Part shown: positions 22,294 to 33,062 of the stretch, one piece after another
How the letters are laid out: every line of letters begins with the position of its first letter
Numbering within the stretch: position 1 is the first letter of the stretch
NCBI GenBank assembly: GCA_021234155.1
Contig: JAJEKV010000002.1
Coordinates: 11,834,725-11,898,724 of the forward strand
Direction of reading: 5' to 3'
DNA from: Isoetes taiwanensis
Taxonomy: Eukaryota > Streptophyta > Lycopodiopsida > Isoetales > Isoetaceae
DNA: 64,000 bases
The notes under the pieces: model-generated
What the model was told of the DNA's origin: nothing
The model's database searches: none
What the model saw: only the letters and a program-made list of their open reading frames with translations
Translations under genes and position numbers: made by a program

Positions 22294-23440
22294 GTCCTCA
22301 TGGGTGCATCTTAGAACACTCATGAAAAATCTAGTTTGTATCTCCCTTTGTGACATCTTCCTTGGAACAAACCCAACCATTGATCTAAAAAGTAATTTTT
22401 ATAGTCTCGCCTCCTTAATTCTCAGGTCTCTTCCCTTTATGTCTTCACATCTTAATCCTCAATTCAACATACTCCCAAATGAATACAATTTCGTCCCTCA
22501 GAACTGACCCATCCTTGTCAAACACAATTACTTAGCCTTCCAATCCAAGATGATGCCTCTCCAAACTTGAAAGTTCAAAGCTAGCTTCATACAAGTAATT
22601 TAAGCTAAAGGAAAGATACATATTAGAAAGCTCCAATGCATGGCCCTTCTACCATTCAATTTAACATACCGCCGAGTCTAGAACTAACTCAAATATTATG
22701 AGTATACTCTATGCATCAGAAAGAAGAACATACATATCCAATTCAATATAATAAGTAATGCACATAGGAAAAAAACCCACCATTCCAAAGAGATACATGT
22801 GTCGAACTAGATATGTAATCTCGAGACTTCTTGGGTGGCCAAATCAAAAAGTAACAAGCAAAATACATAATCAAGTCCCCCAGTCTGGGTATCTTATAGC
22901 TAGGTAACATACTTAAGTTGATACAAGGGATCCCATAAGAATTATAACCCATGGTACAAAGAATTCCTCTACGAGTTCATCCAATGACATTGAAGTATCC
23001 TAGGCTATACACTTGACCTCTATATTTAGCCTACTTCCATGCATATTTCCCCATCATACTAGTTAGTCTTTGAACAAGATTTTATAGGCACCAATTGCCG
23101 TTAATTTCAATGAAGCTCTTACTTCATGTATTTCGTTCACAACTTCAATCCTTTGACTATATCCTTAATCAAGTAATGCAATCACCATCCCTCCATTAAT
23201 CTACAATCACTTCTACCATGCCAAATAATTACGATACATGGAAGCACCATTACTAGAAGTGCCTACAACTCTTCTATTACATTCTAAGATTTCCAAAAAA
23301 ATGGCACTTCCCCATGTCTATACATTCCCCTCTGCCTTTATCTCATGTCTGGGCTTTATCTGACAACTCTTTCGTTCAACTTCATGGTTTACCTACTACC
23401 ATGATTAAATATGTTATTCTATTCATCGTCTTCTTCTTCC
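22294..23440 (-). other. Noncoding internal region of the LTR element, 3' part
   Basis: About 1.1 kb between the PPT and the inserted DNA transposon. No conserved protein motif is visible in either strand; the short frames look random. It probably represents the noncoding body of a non-autonomous element. Confidence 0.5.
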
Positions 23441-23444
23441 TTAT

Positions 23445-23477
23445 GGGTGTAAATATGATAATGCTACCCAAAAAGCA
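23445..23477 (+). repeat. Left terminal inverted repeat of the DNA transposon
   Basis: It starts GGGTGTAAATATGATAATGC and runs to AAAAAGCAC. It is followed by AAGTGCTT, AGGTGCTT and AGGTGCTT in the next 45 bases, candidate subterminal binding motifs. The TTAT before it is the target duplication. Confidence 0.85.
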
Positions 23478-23719
23478 CCGTCCGGACAAGTGCTTTAGGT
23501 GCTTGAGGTGCTTTTTACTCGATGAATTTTCGTTCAACGACCTCGGGGGTTGTTACTCCAGAAATAGTATGCATGTTTCGGTTGGGAAGGGATCGATGAC
23601 ATGGATGTCCCCGCGCGAATTGCCAGAGCAATCCTCATGTTTGGCGGGATCTCAAGTTGGCGGGATTCTTGAGGAAAGTTTTCTTTCTTGGATTGTCATT
23701 CTTCCCAAGCTCCGTTATC

Positions 23720-26700
23720 ATGGCTGAAAATTCACTGGCAATTCTCAATTCTAATTCCAATCCCAATCCCAATTCCAATCCCAATCCCAATCCCAATTCC
23801 AGTGCTCCATTGCACCTCCATTTTATGGCCAATTCTGAAAGCCTTGATGATCAGAAGAGGAGAATTTATCTGGAATTTGAAGCCAACAGGAAAAGAGAAT
23901 CGAGAAAGAGAATGAAAGAAAGGGAAAAGGAAAACATTCCACCAAACGAGAGGAAGAGAAAACAATGGCTTAGTGAAAGAAGATTGCAGGAACTCTCAAA
24001 AGAGTTAGATGATTCTTTTAATCACATTGTCAGGAACGTTTCTGAGGATTTGGATAAAGGGAAAGTTCTTCAAAGACTTTTCAAGAGAAACAAACATTTG
24101 CCATTGCAAGCAGATGTACCAGATCCCAGGGATATTGCTATAATGAAAACCATGATTGTGAATGTTAGAGAGACAATGCAGGCACAAAAAATGCAAAGAA
24201 CAATTGATGTCCTCCAAGCAAGAAAGAGCACCCTTCAAATGGCAGCATCTTCGATAGGAGGGATTAATCAATCTGCAATTTCAAGGGTTCTATCTGTTCC
24301 AAGAAAAACTATTGCCATGGCATTTAGAAGACGTATATTTGCAGAGTGTGAAGCTGACCCTTGGTCAATATTTGGAAGGAAGAGAAGAAGTGACGATTTT
24401 CAGTTTGAAGAAATATCCACGGTGAGGAAGTTTTGGGATGAAAATACTAGAGTCTCACCTTATAAGAAGCATGTGAGGAAGCATTTGGCTGAAAATGGTG
24501 ATAAAATTGATCATCCTATTCATTTGCTAGAGATTACACAGGTAATAGTTTCGACCAGAAATTTGGAATGTTGTGCACTAATTCTTTCATTCATTTTATA
24601 AAATAACTAAATTTATTATTGTAATTGTGTTCAGGTACAATTGTACCTTGCTTTCAAGAAGAAACATCCTAATATAAAGATGTCCCAAAGAGGGCTTTTG
24701 AAAAACTGAAGCCAAGCTATGTAAGAAAACTTCAAGAAAGGGGAGACTTGTTGTTGCCAATACCATTTGCACTTAGAATTTGCAAGGCAAGCCATCAACA
24801 ATATGAGGACAAATCCTTATGGTGTTCATAAGGATTGTAAGTGCCAGTGCAAGGTTTGTGGACCAGGTCTAATCTGCATGGCTAAGGAGAACACCATCAA
24901 ATCAAGTAGTGATTATTGGAGAATGGTGGTGCGCCAAAAGGATGAGAGTGATGAGTGGCATAAGCATGCGTGTCGATCTTGGACTTGTACAAAATGTGGT
25001 TTAAAAAGTGAGTACAATGTTACCTTTGTTTCAAACCTATAATTTTGCTTTCTATTTACCATGTTTGCTATAATGTATTGCTTGTTTGCCAACATGTCCT
25101 AAGGAGAGGAGTAAGAGCAAAACTTACAATGTGAATTGGAAAGTATTTGAGAAGGTAATGACTTTCAAATTAGATTGCAAAGTGCATTTAGTGACTTCAT
25201 TAAATATGATTCAATCATATGACTTCCATATCAGGAGCTGATAAATTGGCCTTAACATGGCAGGTAGAAGTCCAAAGGAAGAGGACATCATCGAAGAAAC
25301 CTCCAAAGGTTACAAAATTGGCCTACAAATTGGGTAGTCCTTTTGAATTTAATGAGCATGCAAGAAAGACTTTGAAATCTTTTGTACCTCATAATTATAG
25401 AGCTCATTGGCAAGCCAAGGAATTCAGGAAATGCTTGGCAACACTTCAAGATGATACCATTGTTTCTGTCATAGATTTTGCTGAAAATTATGGATTTAAG
25501 ATCCAGCAAGAAGCTCAATCCTGTCATTGGCATACTGACCAGGTGTCAATTCTAGTGCATATAACCTACAGGAGGATGAAAAAGGAAGAAGAAGAAGAAA
25601 GAAAAAAGAAAGAGGAAGAGAACTCATGCAAGAAGAACAAGAACTTGGCCAAAGAGAAAAGGAAACAAAGTCTCCAAGGTATTGTGAAGGAAACTCATTT
25701 CTATATTAGTGATGACAAATCACATGACACAGAATATGTCCAACATTGTCTGCAAATGCATGCTGATTGGTTGCAAAGTATTGGAGTTGAATATAAAAAA
25801 CATGTGTTTTGGAGTGATGGATGTTCTTCACAATTCAAGTCTTCGAGACCATTCCATTTTCTTGGTAGATTTTATGGGAGAATGGGAAAGGATCTTCTAT
25901 GGAATTTTTTTGCTAGCTCACATGGGAAAGGTGAGCATGATGGTGCTGAAGCAGTTATAAAGAGGATACTAACTCAAGAGCAAATGAAGTATAATGGATG
26001 GAAACTATAGTGTGCAAAGGAGGTAGTTGCTTTTCTTAAATGGCACTTTGAAAATCATCCATCTGATCATGACATCAAAAGGTAATTTACAGTATTTTTG
26101 TAGTGTTTTACAATTTTATTGCAGACATTTCAGCACTTCAAGCACTGTCCAGCACTTAAAGCACTTGCTTTTCATATTGTTACAGATATTTCTGGGAGGT
26201 AGAGTCTTCAAAGATAGATAGATCAGAAAGATTGGAATGCCATACTTTAAAGGGAACTCAATTGCTCCACTGCATAAGACCATGTGACAAGAAGAACTCT
26301 TTGAAGGTAGCTTACAGACCTTTGTCATGCTTTTGCAACTACTGCATTTAATTTAAGTGGGACAAATGCATTAATATGAGTCGAATTGGTTTTTGGGCAA
26401 CCATTGAGTTGAGGTTGAAGGATCCTAAGAATACAGGTGATAGCAATGATTTGCAAGAAGATGACGAGTATGATGTTGAGGAAGAAGAAGAGGATGAAGA
26501 TGATGTAATTAGTTCTATGATAGAAGTGGGTGACAATTTTCTTTGTAAATCTTGTCAAGAGGGAATGAAGAAGGGGTAGACTTTTATGTACTTAGATGCA
26601 CTGAAGCAAAGAATACTTTGCTAGAAGATTATAAGGATGGATGGGGAAATGTAATTGGGATTGAAGAAGTTATTGTGTCAGGACATTATTATAAACAAAT

Positions 26701-26875
26701 TGATGGTGGTCTAAGGTTTCAACTATTGCAGAATAAGCCGATTGGCGGTGTATCTGACCATCTCGTTAGACTTTCTAAATTTGACATGATTGCAGATGAA
26801 GATGACTCAGACTTGTATTTCATGGCAGAAGAAACTTGCCAGCAGATCATGAGTAGTCTACCACCTGCATCATAG
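23720..26875 (+). pseudogene. Transposase-like multi-exon gene of the TIR element
   Basis: Exon 1 (23720-24540) starts MAENSLAIL and has an Asn-Pro hexanucleotide tract and a basic region (KRESRKRMKEREKE). It also has a helix-turn-helix-like INQSAISRVLSVPRKT. It ends at a consensus donor (ACACAG|GTAATAG), with an acceptor at 24634. Later exons carry a Cys cluster (CKCQCKVCGPG; CRSWTCTKCGL), then HVFWSDGCSSQFKSS and WNFFASSHGKGEHDG (an Asp-centred core that resembles DDE transposases found in cnidarian and insect genomes). The C-terminal part (FYVLRCTEAK...; 26580-26872) follows introns near 26082-26186. Frameshifts near 24690 and 24745, a stop at 26008-26010 and a shift near 26560 show decay, or a gene structure more complex than I can resolve. 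The role would be to cut and paste the element. The family name is uncertain. Confidence 0.6.
23746..23802 (+). repeat. CCAATC/CCAATT hexanucleotide tract within exon 1
   Basis: About nine imperfect copies of a 6-bp unit encode alternating Asn-Pro and Asn-Ser residues. Because the unit is a multiple of three, length changes keep the reading frame. Apparent reading frames on the other strand here are by-products of the repeat. Confidence 0.85.
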
Positions 26876-27251
26876 AAGGTAATTTGTACAAAATCATTTC
26901 TGTGTCAATCTGCCAAACTGAGGCATATCTGCAGTTTAAATGTGAAAATACATTGTAATAGCTAGACAACAATACTTTACTACTGAAAATGTAACTGAAT
27001 GAAAATGACAGCAGTTTAAGACTGAAAACATTTAAAAGAGAAACAACAATATACAACAATATGCATACATATCATCTGCAAGATTGAAAGTTTCTAAACA
27101 ATTTCAGATATCACAAAATTGAGGCATTATCTGCACTCGTATAGTATTGGCAATATAAGGTCTATAATTTTTTACATGCCTCTTGTCCAAAATTGAGGCA
27201 ATAAGTACTTCTACTAAGAATCAGAACAAGTAATTCTTCAGTAAATATTCT
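26876..27251. other. Spacer between the convergent genes
   Basis: 376 AT-rich bases between the transposase-like stop and the FCP1-gene stop. Presumably it holds both 3' UTRs and polyadenylation sites. Nothing else seen. Confidence 0.5.
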
Positions 27252-30150
27252 TCAACACTTCAAATAGTTCTGCAGCTGCTCCAACTGATCAGAACTGAAA
27301 GCACTCCCAAAATCATCTACTAACCATTGAATTTGACCCTTGCAGTAGGCTTTGACCAATAGTTTATGCTCATCACCAATGTTCTTCTGAAATAGTGCAT
27401 CGAGAACACCTAGGGATGTTCTTGTATAAGCTTCTGGCCTAGAATAGTGCTTCAATACACCAGAAACATCATGAACCTCTGCAGCTTGTCTGAGTATTGG
27501 AGGCAAGTATGAATTTAGGATCTCATCTTCAGGATCACATGTGAAAGTAGGCACCATGATGGAGGTAAATGGTGGGGACATAAAAGTCTTGTACACTTCA
27601 TCATCTGCAAGAATAACATTATTTCCATACTGTGAGAAAGCTTCATACACTTTATGGAGTGGCTTCATGAAAACTGGGTTTGCAGATTCTAAAGGCCAAT
27701 GGAAAGGCATCTCATCACAATATTTTTGGTCCCAAACAAATACAAAATCTTTTTTGTTCATGGGACATAGAACATCAATAACTTCATGAACATTGAAGTT
27801 GTTCATGGAGGACCAAATTGCTAAGTCAAACAACCTGGAAGCTTCTTGCAAGAACCTATGCACACCTGGCCTCAACACAACCATTTTGTTAGTTGTAGAT
27901 GATCTCAATAACTGAGAACTCAGCCTTCTTAGGTCTCCTCTTAATTGATTTGTTCTTCTGTAAGTCTTAACGAGCACGCCATTCAGATCTAGTATTAATA
28001 GTTTCTTTTTCATAGGTACAGCTTGCAATTCAGTACACCTATTAAGTAAAAGAACAATTCAATCAATGAATCAAAAGAATTATCAAAAGAATTATCAAAG
28101 TGAAATGTAGAATTATTAACCTCGAAGTTACATTTGTACTTTGCAACTCGGTAGACCTAACAATCATAAAATTAATTAAGTGAATACAGCTTCAATGGTT
28201 CCACAAATATTGAATTCAAATTAAAAAGTCATAAACCTGGAAGTTAAATTGGAAACATCTATGTCCTCATCACTTGGGACTATTTTCTTAAACCCTGAAC
28301 ATTAAAACATCATTTATGAATTAGTGCTCTCAAAGAGATGTTTGAATTTCCTCTAAGAGCATCCATAATTGCTGCAAAATCAGTATTTATACCTTCATTG
28401 TGTACAGATTGTGTTGCAGTATTAGGCTCCTATACTTCACCTGTTTTTACCTCAGTGGGATCTACACTTGCAATATCATCAAGGGTTGTCATTATATTTT
28501 CCATAATTTCCTTTTCAACACCCTCTTCATTCACCTGCAAGTTTTCCTCCCCTTCTTCATTCAAATCAATGTGCATTCTTCTTCTCAGTACTTTTTTCTT
28601 GTTAGTTCTCTCAATCTTTTTCTTTTTGCTGGTCCCAACTTCAGTGACCTTCTTGCTACTTGAGTTCCCTTTCTTTTTGCTAATTAACTCATCCTTCTTT
28701 GGCATTTTCTTTTTTTTGTTTCTTCTTGGCTGGAGTGTCTAATATTTGACACTCAACTTCACTAGTATTCAGACCTGCCTCTGAATCCTCTCCAATTTTA
28801 CCACTGCTTCTCAATTGTCTTGGGCTTGTCATCTTAGATTGATCCTGGAGAATTTCTGGCTCGTCCCTTGCATGTCTCAACCTTCTCTTTGTGCTAGTAG
28901 AAGGGGACTTCAACTGATCAGGCAAAACATCTTCAACATCAGGCCGAGTATTTGATCCCAAATCCGCCGAGAGCTTTTCGAGCTACCTTAGGATCAAAAG
29001 AAGCAACCTGCTCAATTCCTGTTGGAGTACTCATACCAAGTTCAATATAAAGGTCTTCAGGAATGTTACAGTCACATTTCAAACATCTGCCCTCTTTGAA
29101 CAATGCAGCACACATTACATGATATTCATGTTCACATTCAAGAACTACAGACATCTTGTAGTTATTATGAAAACTTAAACCACAAGCACTACAATAACTT
29201 TGCAAAAAACCTGGAAGCCTTCTTTTGATGGTGTTGATGCAGAAAGGAGAGCTGGTGATTTGCATCAAAGACTGAAGGTTGCTTGCATGTTCTTTTCCAG
29301 CATTTATCTCAACATCCAATTGAATTAATTCAGCTTCCAATGCCTCCTTCTTCACAAGAAGATCGGGATCTCCAGGTTTGCAAACAGACTCCAAGGACTC
29401 ACATGCATATTCTTCAAACATCAATTTCTTTTCTAAATCCCTGATTTCTAACTCCACTTCCTTTGTAATAACCATAGCTCTCTTCTCGGCAATAGTAGAC
29501 TTTAGCCTTTCCATACTGCTTCTTTTTTCAGACAAGGTTTTAAATATTTTATCATTGGATTTCTCATCAGCAGCCAGACTAACAACAATATCTTGCATTT
29601 TCTTTCCCATCTCTGCCTTTTTATTCTCAAGCTTCCCTAAGTTTTCTGTCACTAACTGCAGGTTATGCTTCAAATTAGTCTGATCAAGAGTAGGCTTAGG
29701 AATACCTTTGGCAGAAATAGCAGGCTTTGATTCAATTTCAGCTTTTGCTTTTTGAACATTTTTTTTCGGCCTGCATTTCTTGTACATCATAACCTGTGCC
29801 CCATATGAAGCCCAATTTATCTGATGACCTTCAGGATCAAGCAGTGCTTCAGGGCAATTTTCCCATGCAAAGGCAAGAGCCAATTGTTTTCTTACTTCAT
29901 TATTAGAAACACCATCTGGGTAAAACACACTCAATAAGCTTTCCAATTTTCTCCTCAAATGTGGTTGAACAAAGGCAACCTTGATTGCAGACTTCGACTT
30001 TGAATTAAAACTTTCCTGCCAAACGGATTCCCATTGTTCCTTCGTGATTTGGGTTGCTAGCCAATTGTATTTCATATGGGGCTGCAGACCCTCATTTGAC
30101 AACCCGTGCATCTCAAAAAAATCCTCCGCTGTTACTGCTTCTTCTACCAT
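27252..30150 (-). CDS. Coiled-coil / RING-like / FCP1-HAD phosphatase-like gene inside the transposon
   Basis: The start MVEEAVTAEDFFEMHG is at 30150. The first part has a long Leu/Lys/Glu coiled coil (about residues 130-290), then a RING-type cluster: CSACGLSF, ECEHEYHVMC (C-x-H-x2-H-x2-C) and CLKC. Next is a basic, Lys-rich low-complexity stretch (28430-28960), in changed frames at two points: a shift near 28965 and one at an A8 run near 28710. A chain of small exons with matching phases follows: one ending 28441, then 28237-28294, a 36-nt microexon 28121-28156, and the last exon 27252-28038. The last exon encodes KKLLILDLNGVLVKTYRR, VVLRPGVHRFL and NVILADDEVYK, the FCP1/NLI-type HAD phosphatase signature (nucleophile Asp kept; the second Asp replaced by Asn, a variant I associate with plant FCP1-like proteins). 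It could be one fused gene or two. Function is unknown. Nuclear action and phosphatase activity are inferences. Confidence 0.65.
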
Positions 30151-30338
30151 GTTGCTTGATTCACGACGATTAGTTCCGGATAAACAATCTATATTGTGCA
30201 CCGGAGAGGAATTCGAAACTCTGCTAAAGGATTTGCAAAAGGAATGAAACAGGAAATTGAGGGGAAGTTTGAGAGAGAAAATTGTGGTTTTTTTTTTCCT
30301 TTGGAATGAAGGCAACCTAGGTGCTAAGTGCTTTCGCG

Positions 30339-30370
30339 TTTTTTTGGGTAGCATTACCATATTTACACCC
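30339..30370 (-). repeat. Right terminal inverted repeat of the DNA transposon
   Basis: Reverse complement begins GGGTGTAAATATGGTAATGC and continues CTACCCAAAAAA. It differs from the left TIR by one base in the first 25. Just inside lie AGGTGCTAAGTGCTTTCGCG, echoing the subterminal motifs of the left end. TTAT follows as target duplication (30371-30374). Confidence 0.85.
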
Positions 30371-30374
30371 TTAT

Positions 30375-31307
30375 CCATAAGATGGATAACATTGTTCAAT
30401 CTTGGCCAATCAATTCTTCAATGGATATCATTCTCTAAATATAAATGCGTAACCTGACCACTTTGTTCCATTAAGTGCTTTCTTATACTCCAAGAATTTT
30501 TTTCAACGCCAAGAACCTTTTCAAGGCTATTCTAGCCATAACCCTAAGGCCAACAAGTTTATAGACCTCAAATAGGACCATGATGTAATCATGACATTTC
30601 CTTCTACGTCACACATCTGCTATTTACACATTAGCTTCAATCCGACTATCATGTCAATCTTATTTTATAACTATATCTAAGCATTCTCAAAACTTGTCTT
30701 ACAACCACCGTGTTGTAACCTTATCCAACCATAGCCTGGATGCTATCAACTTAGCAACTTATTGTTATTTTACCACTGGATATCAATATATAGATGCGGC
30801 CTAGTTTTCTCAATTTTAGCTTCAAAAAGGATGCACCTAACATCACATCAAGAATCTTATTCATCCGATATGGTGAGATGAACCTTCCCTGAATATCATA
30901 GGCATTATATATTATGCACTGCTTAATCCAAATTTTCTTGCCACCAAAGTATACTACTACGAGATCACATCTACACTATAAGGAGTGGTTACCAAAGTGA
31001 AACGCAATACCTGTAACTTAATCTCCCTCAAGCATCACTTCCATGCTATGCACACATTGGCAACCCTAAATCAAAGTTAGCCCCTTGATGACGTACATTT
31101 TTCTAGCTTATACGCTGCGGGGATAGAAAATCAACCAAGGTTATAGAAATACCATGTAATCAATTTCACATACCTTCATAAAACAATTTGTCACGCCTCC
31201 TCTGAGGCCGTCATCTCCACATATATTCAATTGAATACTATTAGCATAATCCAACAACCTCAACTTGAATCTAAAATTCGCTATCATACATCCAAGGATC
31301 CAACTAT
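30375..31307 (-). other. Noncoding internal region of the LTR element, 5' part
   Basis: About 0.9 kb between the transposon and the PBS. One minus-strand stretch near 30830-30960 can be read open for some 50 codons (KKIWIKQCIIYNAYDIQG), but I do not recognise it. No zinc knuckle or protease motif is visible. Confidence 0.45.
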
Positions 31308-31319
31308 GCTCTGATACCA
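31308..31319 (-). other. Primer-binding site of the LTR element
   Basis: The minus strand reads TGGTATCAGAGC, complementary to the 3' end of initiator tRNA-Met. It sits two bases after the end of the 5' LTR (…CCCATCACA). This fixes the element's orientation as minus. Confidence 0.9.
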
Positions 31320-31321
31320 AC

Positions 31322-31554
31322 TGTGATGGGCCTGGCCAGTTAACCTTTATGGTAACTGGAGATCCCTCAATCTTGACCATTTGATCTACTTAAGCCTAAA
31401 AACTTAAGAAATTAACTCAAGCATCTGCAACAATAACACTTAGGTAAAGAATTTAATCTTTGTACATATTCCAGGTCCCAAATATATACTTGCCCATTAC
31501 TCAGCAATATCCCCGCACACAATGAATGATCTTAATAATTGTAACTTCAAGCCC

Positions 31555-31585
<31 letters not shown>

Positions 31586-32983
31586 GTAATAATAATCAAG
31601 TTTATTGAATAGCAATCCACACACTTCTACTTTCGCCTTTCCGAAACTTGGCTACTCTCCGGAGCATATCACACCTCTGCTTACACCATCAACCACGGGG
31701 TTAGTCACACGGACTAAGTGGGGATCGGGGATCTAGGATGTCTAGCATCAACAATACAAAGCATTAACCTATAACAATAGCCTAACCTTACCGTAGCCTC
31801 ACCCCTGCAATCCAAGTAACTAGTCCAACAAGCATGACCAATGCAACTTAATTCCAACAAAGAAGACCACATATATAATAACCAAGCAATCATAGCATCA
31901 ACATTGCAACCAATATTTCCTCGGTTACGAGCAAGGTCAGCTTTCTACTGATCGGGCCGCTGACATAGAGGCGGGGTAACCACGTGTGTACACACCCATC
32001 CACGCCAAGGCCCAAAGATTGGAGGACCACTTAGCGTGCATAACGTTGTACCATACGGCACCAACGCCCGATGTTCAAATAATACTATTTACATAGCATG
32101 CAATAAGCATGAGTCTAGACCATCGCACCTAGACTCCGGCCCCAGAGGTCTATATCAAAGAATTATACTACACGTAGATCACAATACTATAAATTCCACC
32201 CAATATCAACTAGGCACATTTCCATATCAAACTTACCTTAGGAATTCCATAATTTACACCTCATGCAACAAAGGAAATCCAATTATACGGCCAGATAAAC
32301 ATTACTATCTCTACCATGCAACATGCAATGCCCGGTGCTTAAGCAAAATACAACCTTCACTAATATCTTATTACTTTTAACTAGATCAACTTCCTTCAAA
32401 TTACTACTTATAACCTTAATGACGGTGGCTTCCATAACCACGCTAACTAGTTTAAAATTCAAGCACCCATTCCCAAACTAGTAATACCCTAGCATATATT
32501 TTCCCTTTGCTAATTTAGTTATTTTCAAGGGTTTAGATATATAACTAGCTACCTTGTTAAACTACACATCCCGTAATCATAAACACTAGAAAACCCCAGG
32601 CGTAAGGCTTGATCCCCCACTGAAATCCTCGCTTGCTTCTTTCACGCACTCCCAATAGCGCTCCCGGATCTCTCGACGACGCTAACTTCGCTCCTTCAAA
32701 GCAATCCATCTGCAATCTATCTCCTTCCGAATGCGTCACCATCATATAAAAGACTTCTTTCCCATGGAAAACTCCTTCCCAAGAAATCAAGAATAATATT
32801 GTTGCGCTTATATAACCTAGCAATGCCCTTGCATGCATGCATGCACACACTGCATGCATGGACACATTGCATGCATGTATTCCTAGCACATAATCATTTA
32901 TTTTACCATTGAAAATGCACTCTTATATAATGGCAACGTTACTTACATCTTAATGTTGCTGCTAGGTTGCTAGGTCCGTTACA
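31322..32983 (-). repeat. 5' LTR (about 1.66 kb)
   Basis: On the minus strand it starts TGTAACGGACC and ends CCCATCACA, next to the PBS. It contains the same (TAA)n tract (31556-31592) and TGCATGCA tract (32830-32880) as the 3' LTR. The sequence TATATAAG (minus strand, near 32920) lies about 60 bases inside the element start and another TATATAAG lies near 32812; either could be a TATA box. TCCTT (32984-32988) follows as target duplication. Confidence 0.9.
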
Positions 32984-33014
32984 TCCTTGAATTGAATAGA
33001 ATCGAGTTGAATTA

Positions 33015-33062
33015 ATTTTTATCGTCTGTGGAGATCAATTGGCATATGGGACTCAGATTAAG
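33015..33062 (-). mobile_element. Short LINE 3'-end fragment (family H)
   Basis: The text TTTATCGTCTGTGGAGATCA and CATATGGGACTC is the reverse complement of the conserved 3' end seen at 53120-53150 and 59400-59440. A degenerate A/T-rich (TTCTA/TTCAA)-like tail lies on its left, directly beside the LTR element's TCCTT duplication. Confidence 0.7.

Larger units (their letters stand above)
23445..30370. mobile_element. 6.9-kb TIR DNA transposon carrying two convergent multi-exon genes
   Basis: The ends are GGGTGTAAATATGATAATGC at the left and, reverse-complemented, GGGTGTAAATATGGTAATGC at the right. Each continues to CTACCCAAAAA, giving TIRs of about 32 bp. The element is flanked by TTAT on both sides (23441-23444 and 30371-30374), a 4-bp duplication. 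Short AAGCAC/GTGCTT motifs are repeated just inside both ends, as expected for transposase-binding sites. The plus strand holds a transposase-like gene (23720-26875) and the minus strand a RING/FCP1 gene (30150-27252); they converge. A 4-bp duplication is compatible with Sola-type elements, among others, but I could not assign a superfamily with confidence. Confidence 0.85.
20479..32983 (-). mobile_element. Complete LTR retrotransposon without recognisable gag-pol (LARD-like), hosting a DNA transposon
   Basis: The boundaries are TGTGATGG at the left and GTTACA at the right, flanked by the perfect duplication TCCTT (20474-20478 and 32984-32988). On the minus strand the 5' LTR is 31322-32983, the PBS is at 31308-31319, the PPT is near 22125-22140 with a second copy at 22269-22286, and the 3' LTR is 20479-22124. 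Subtracting the nested 6.9-kb DNA transposon leaves only about 2.1 kb of internal sequence, with no RT, integrase, protease or gag motif that I can read. It therefore looks like a non-autonomous element mobilised in trans. Coordinates of the ends are firm to a base or two. Confidence 0.9.

Noticed and set aside
23635-23965. Gly-Ile or Leu-Gly repeat proteins on the minus strand
   Set aside because: They are by-products of the CCAATC hexanucleotide tract in the transposase exon.
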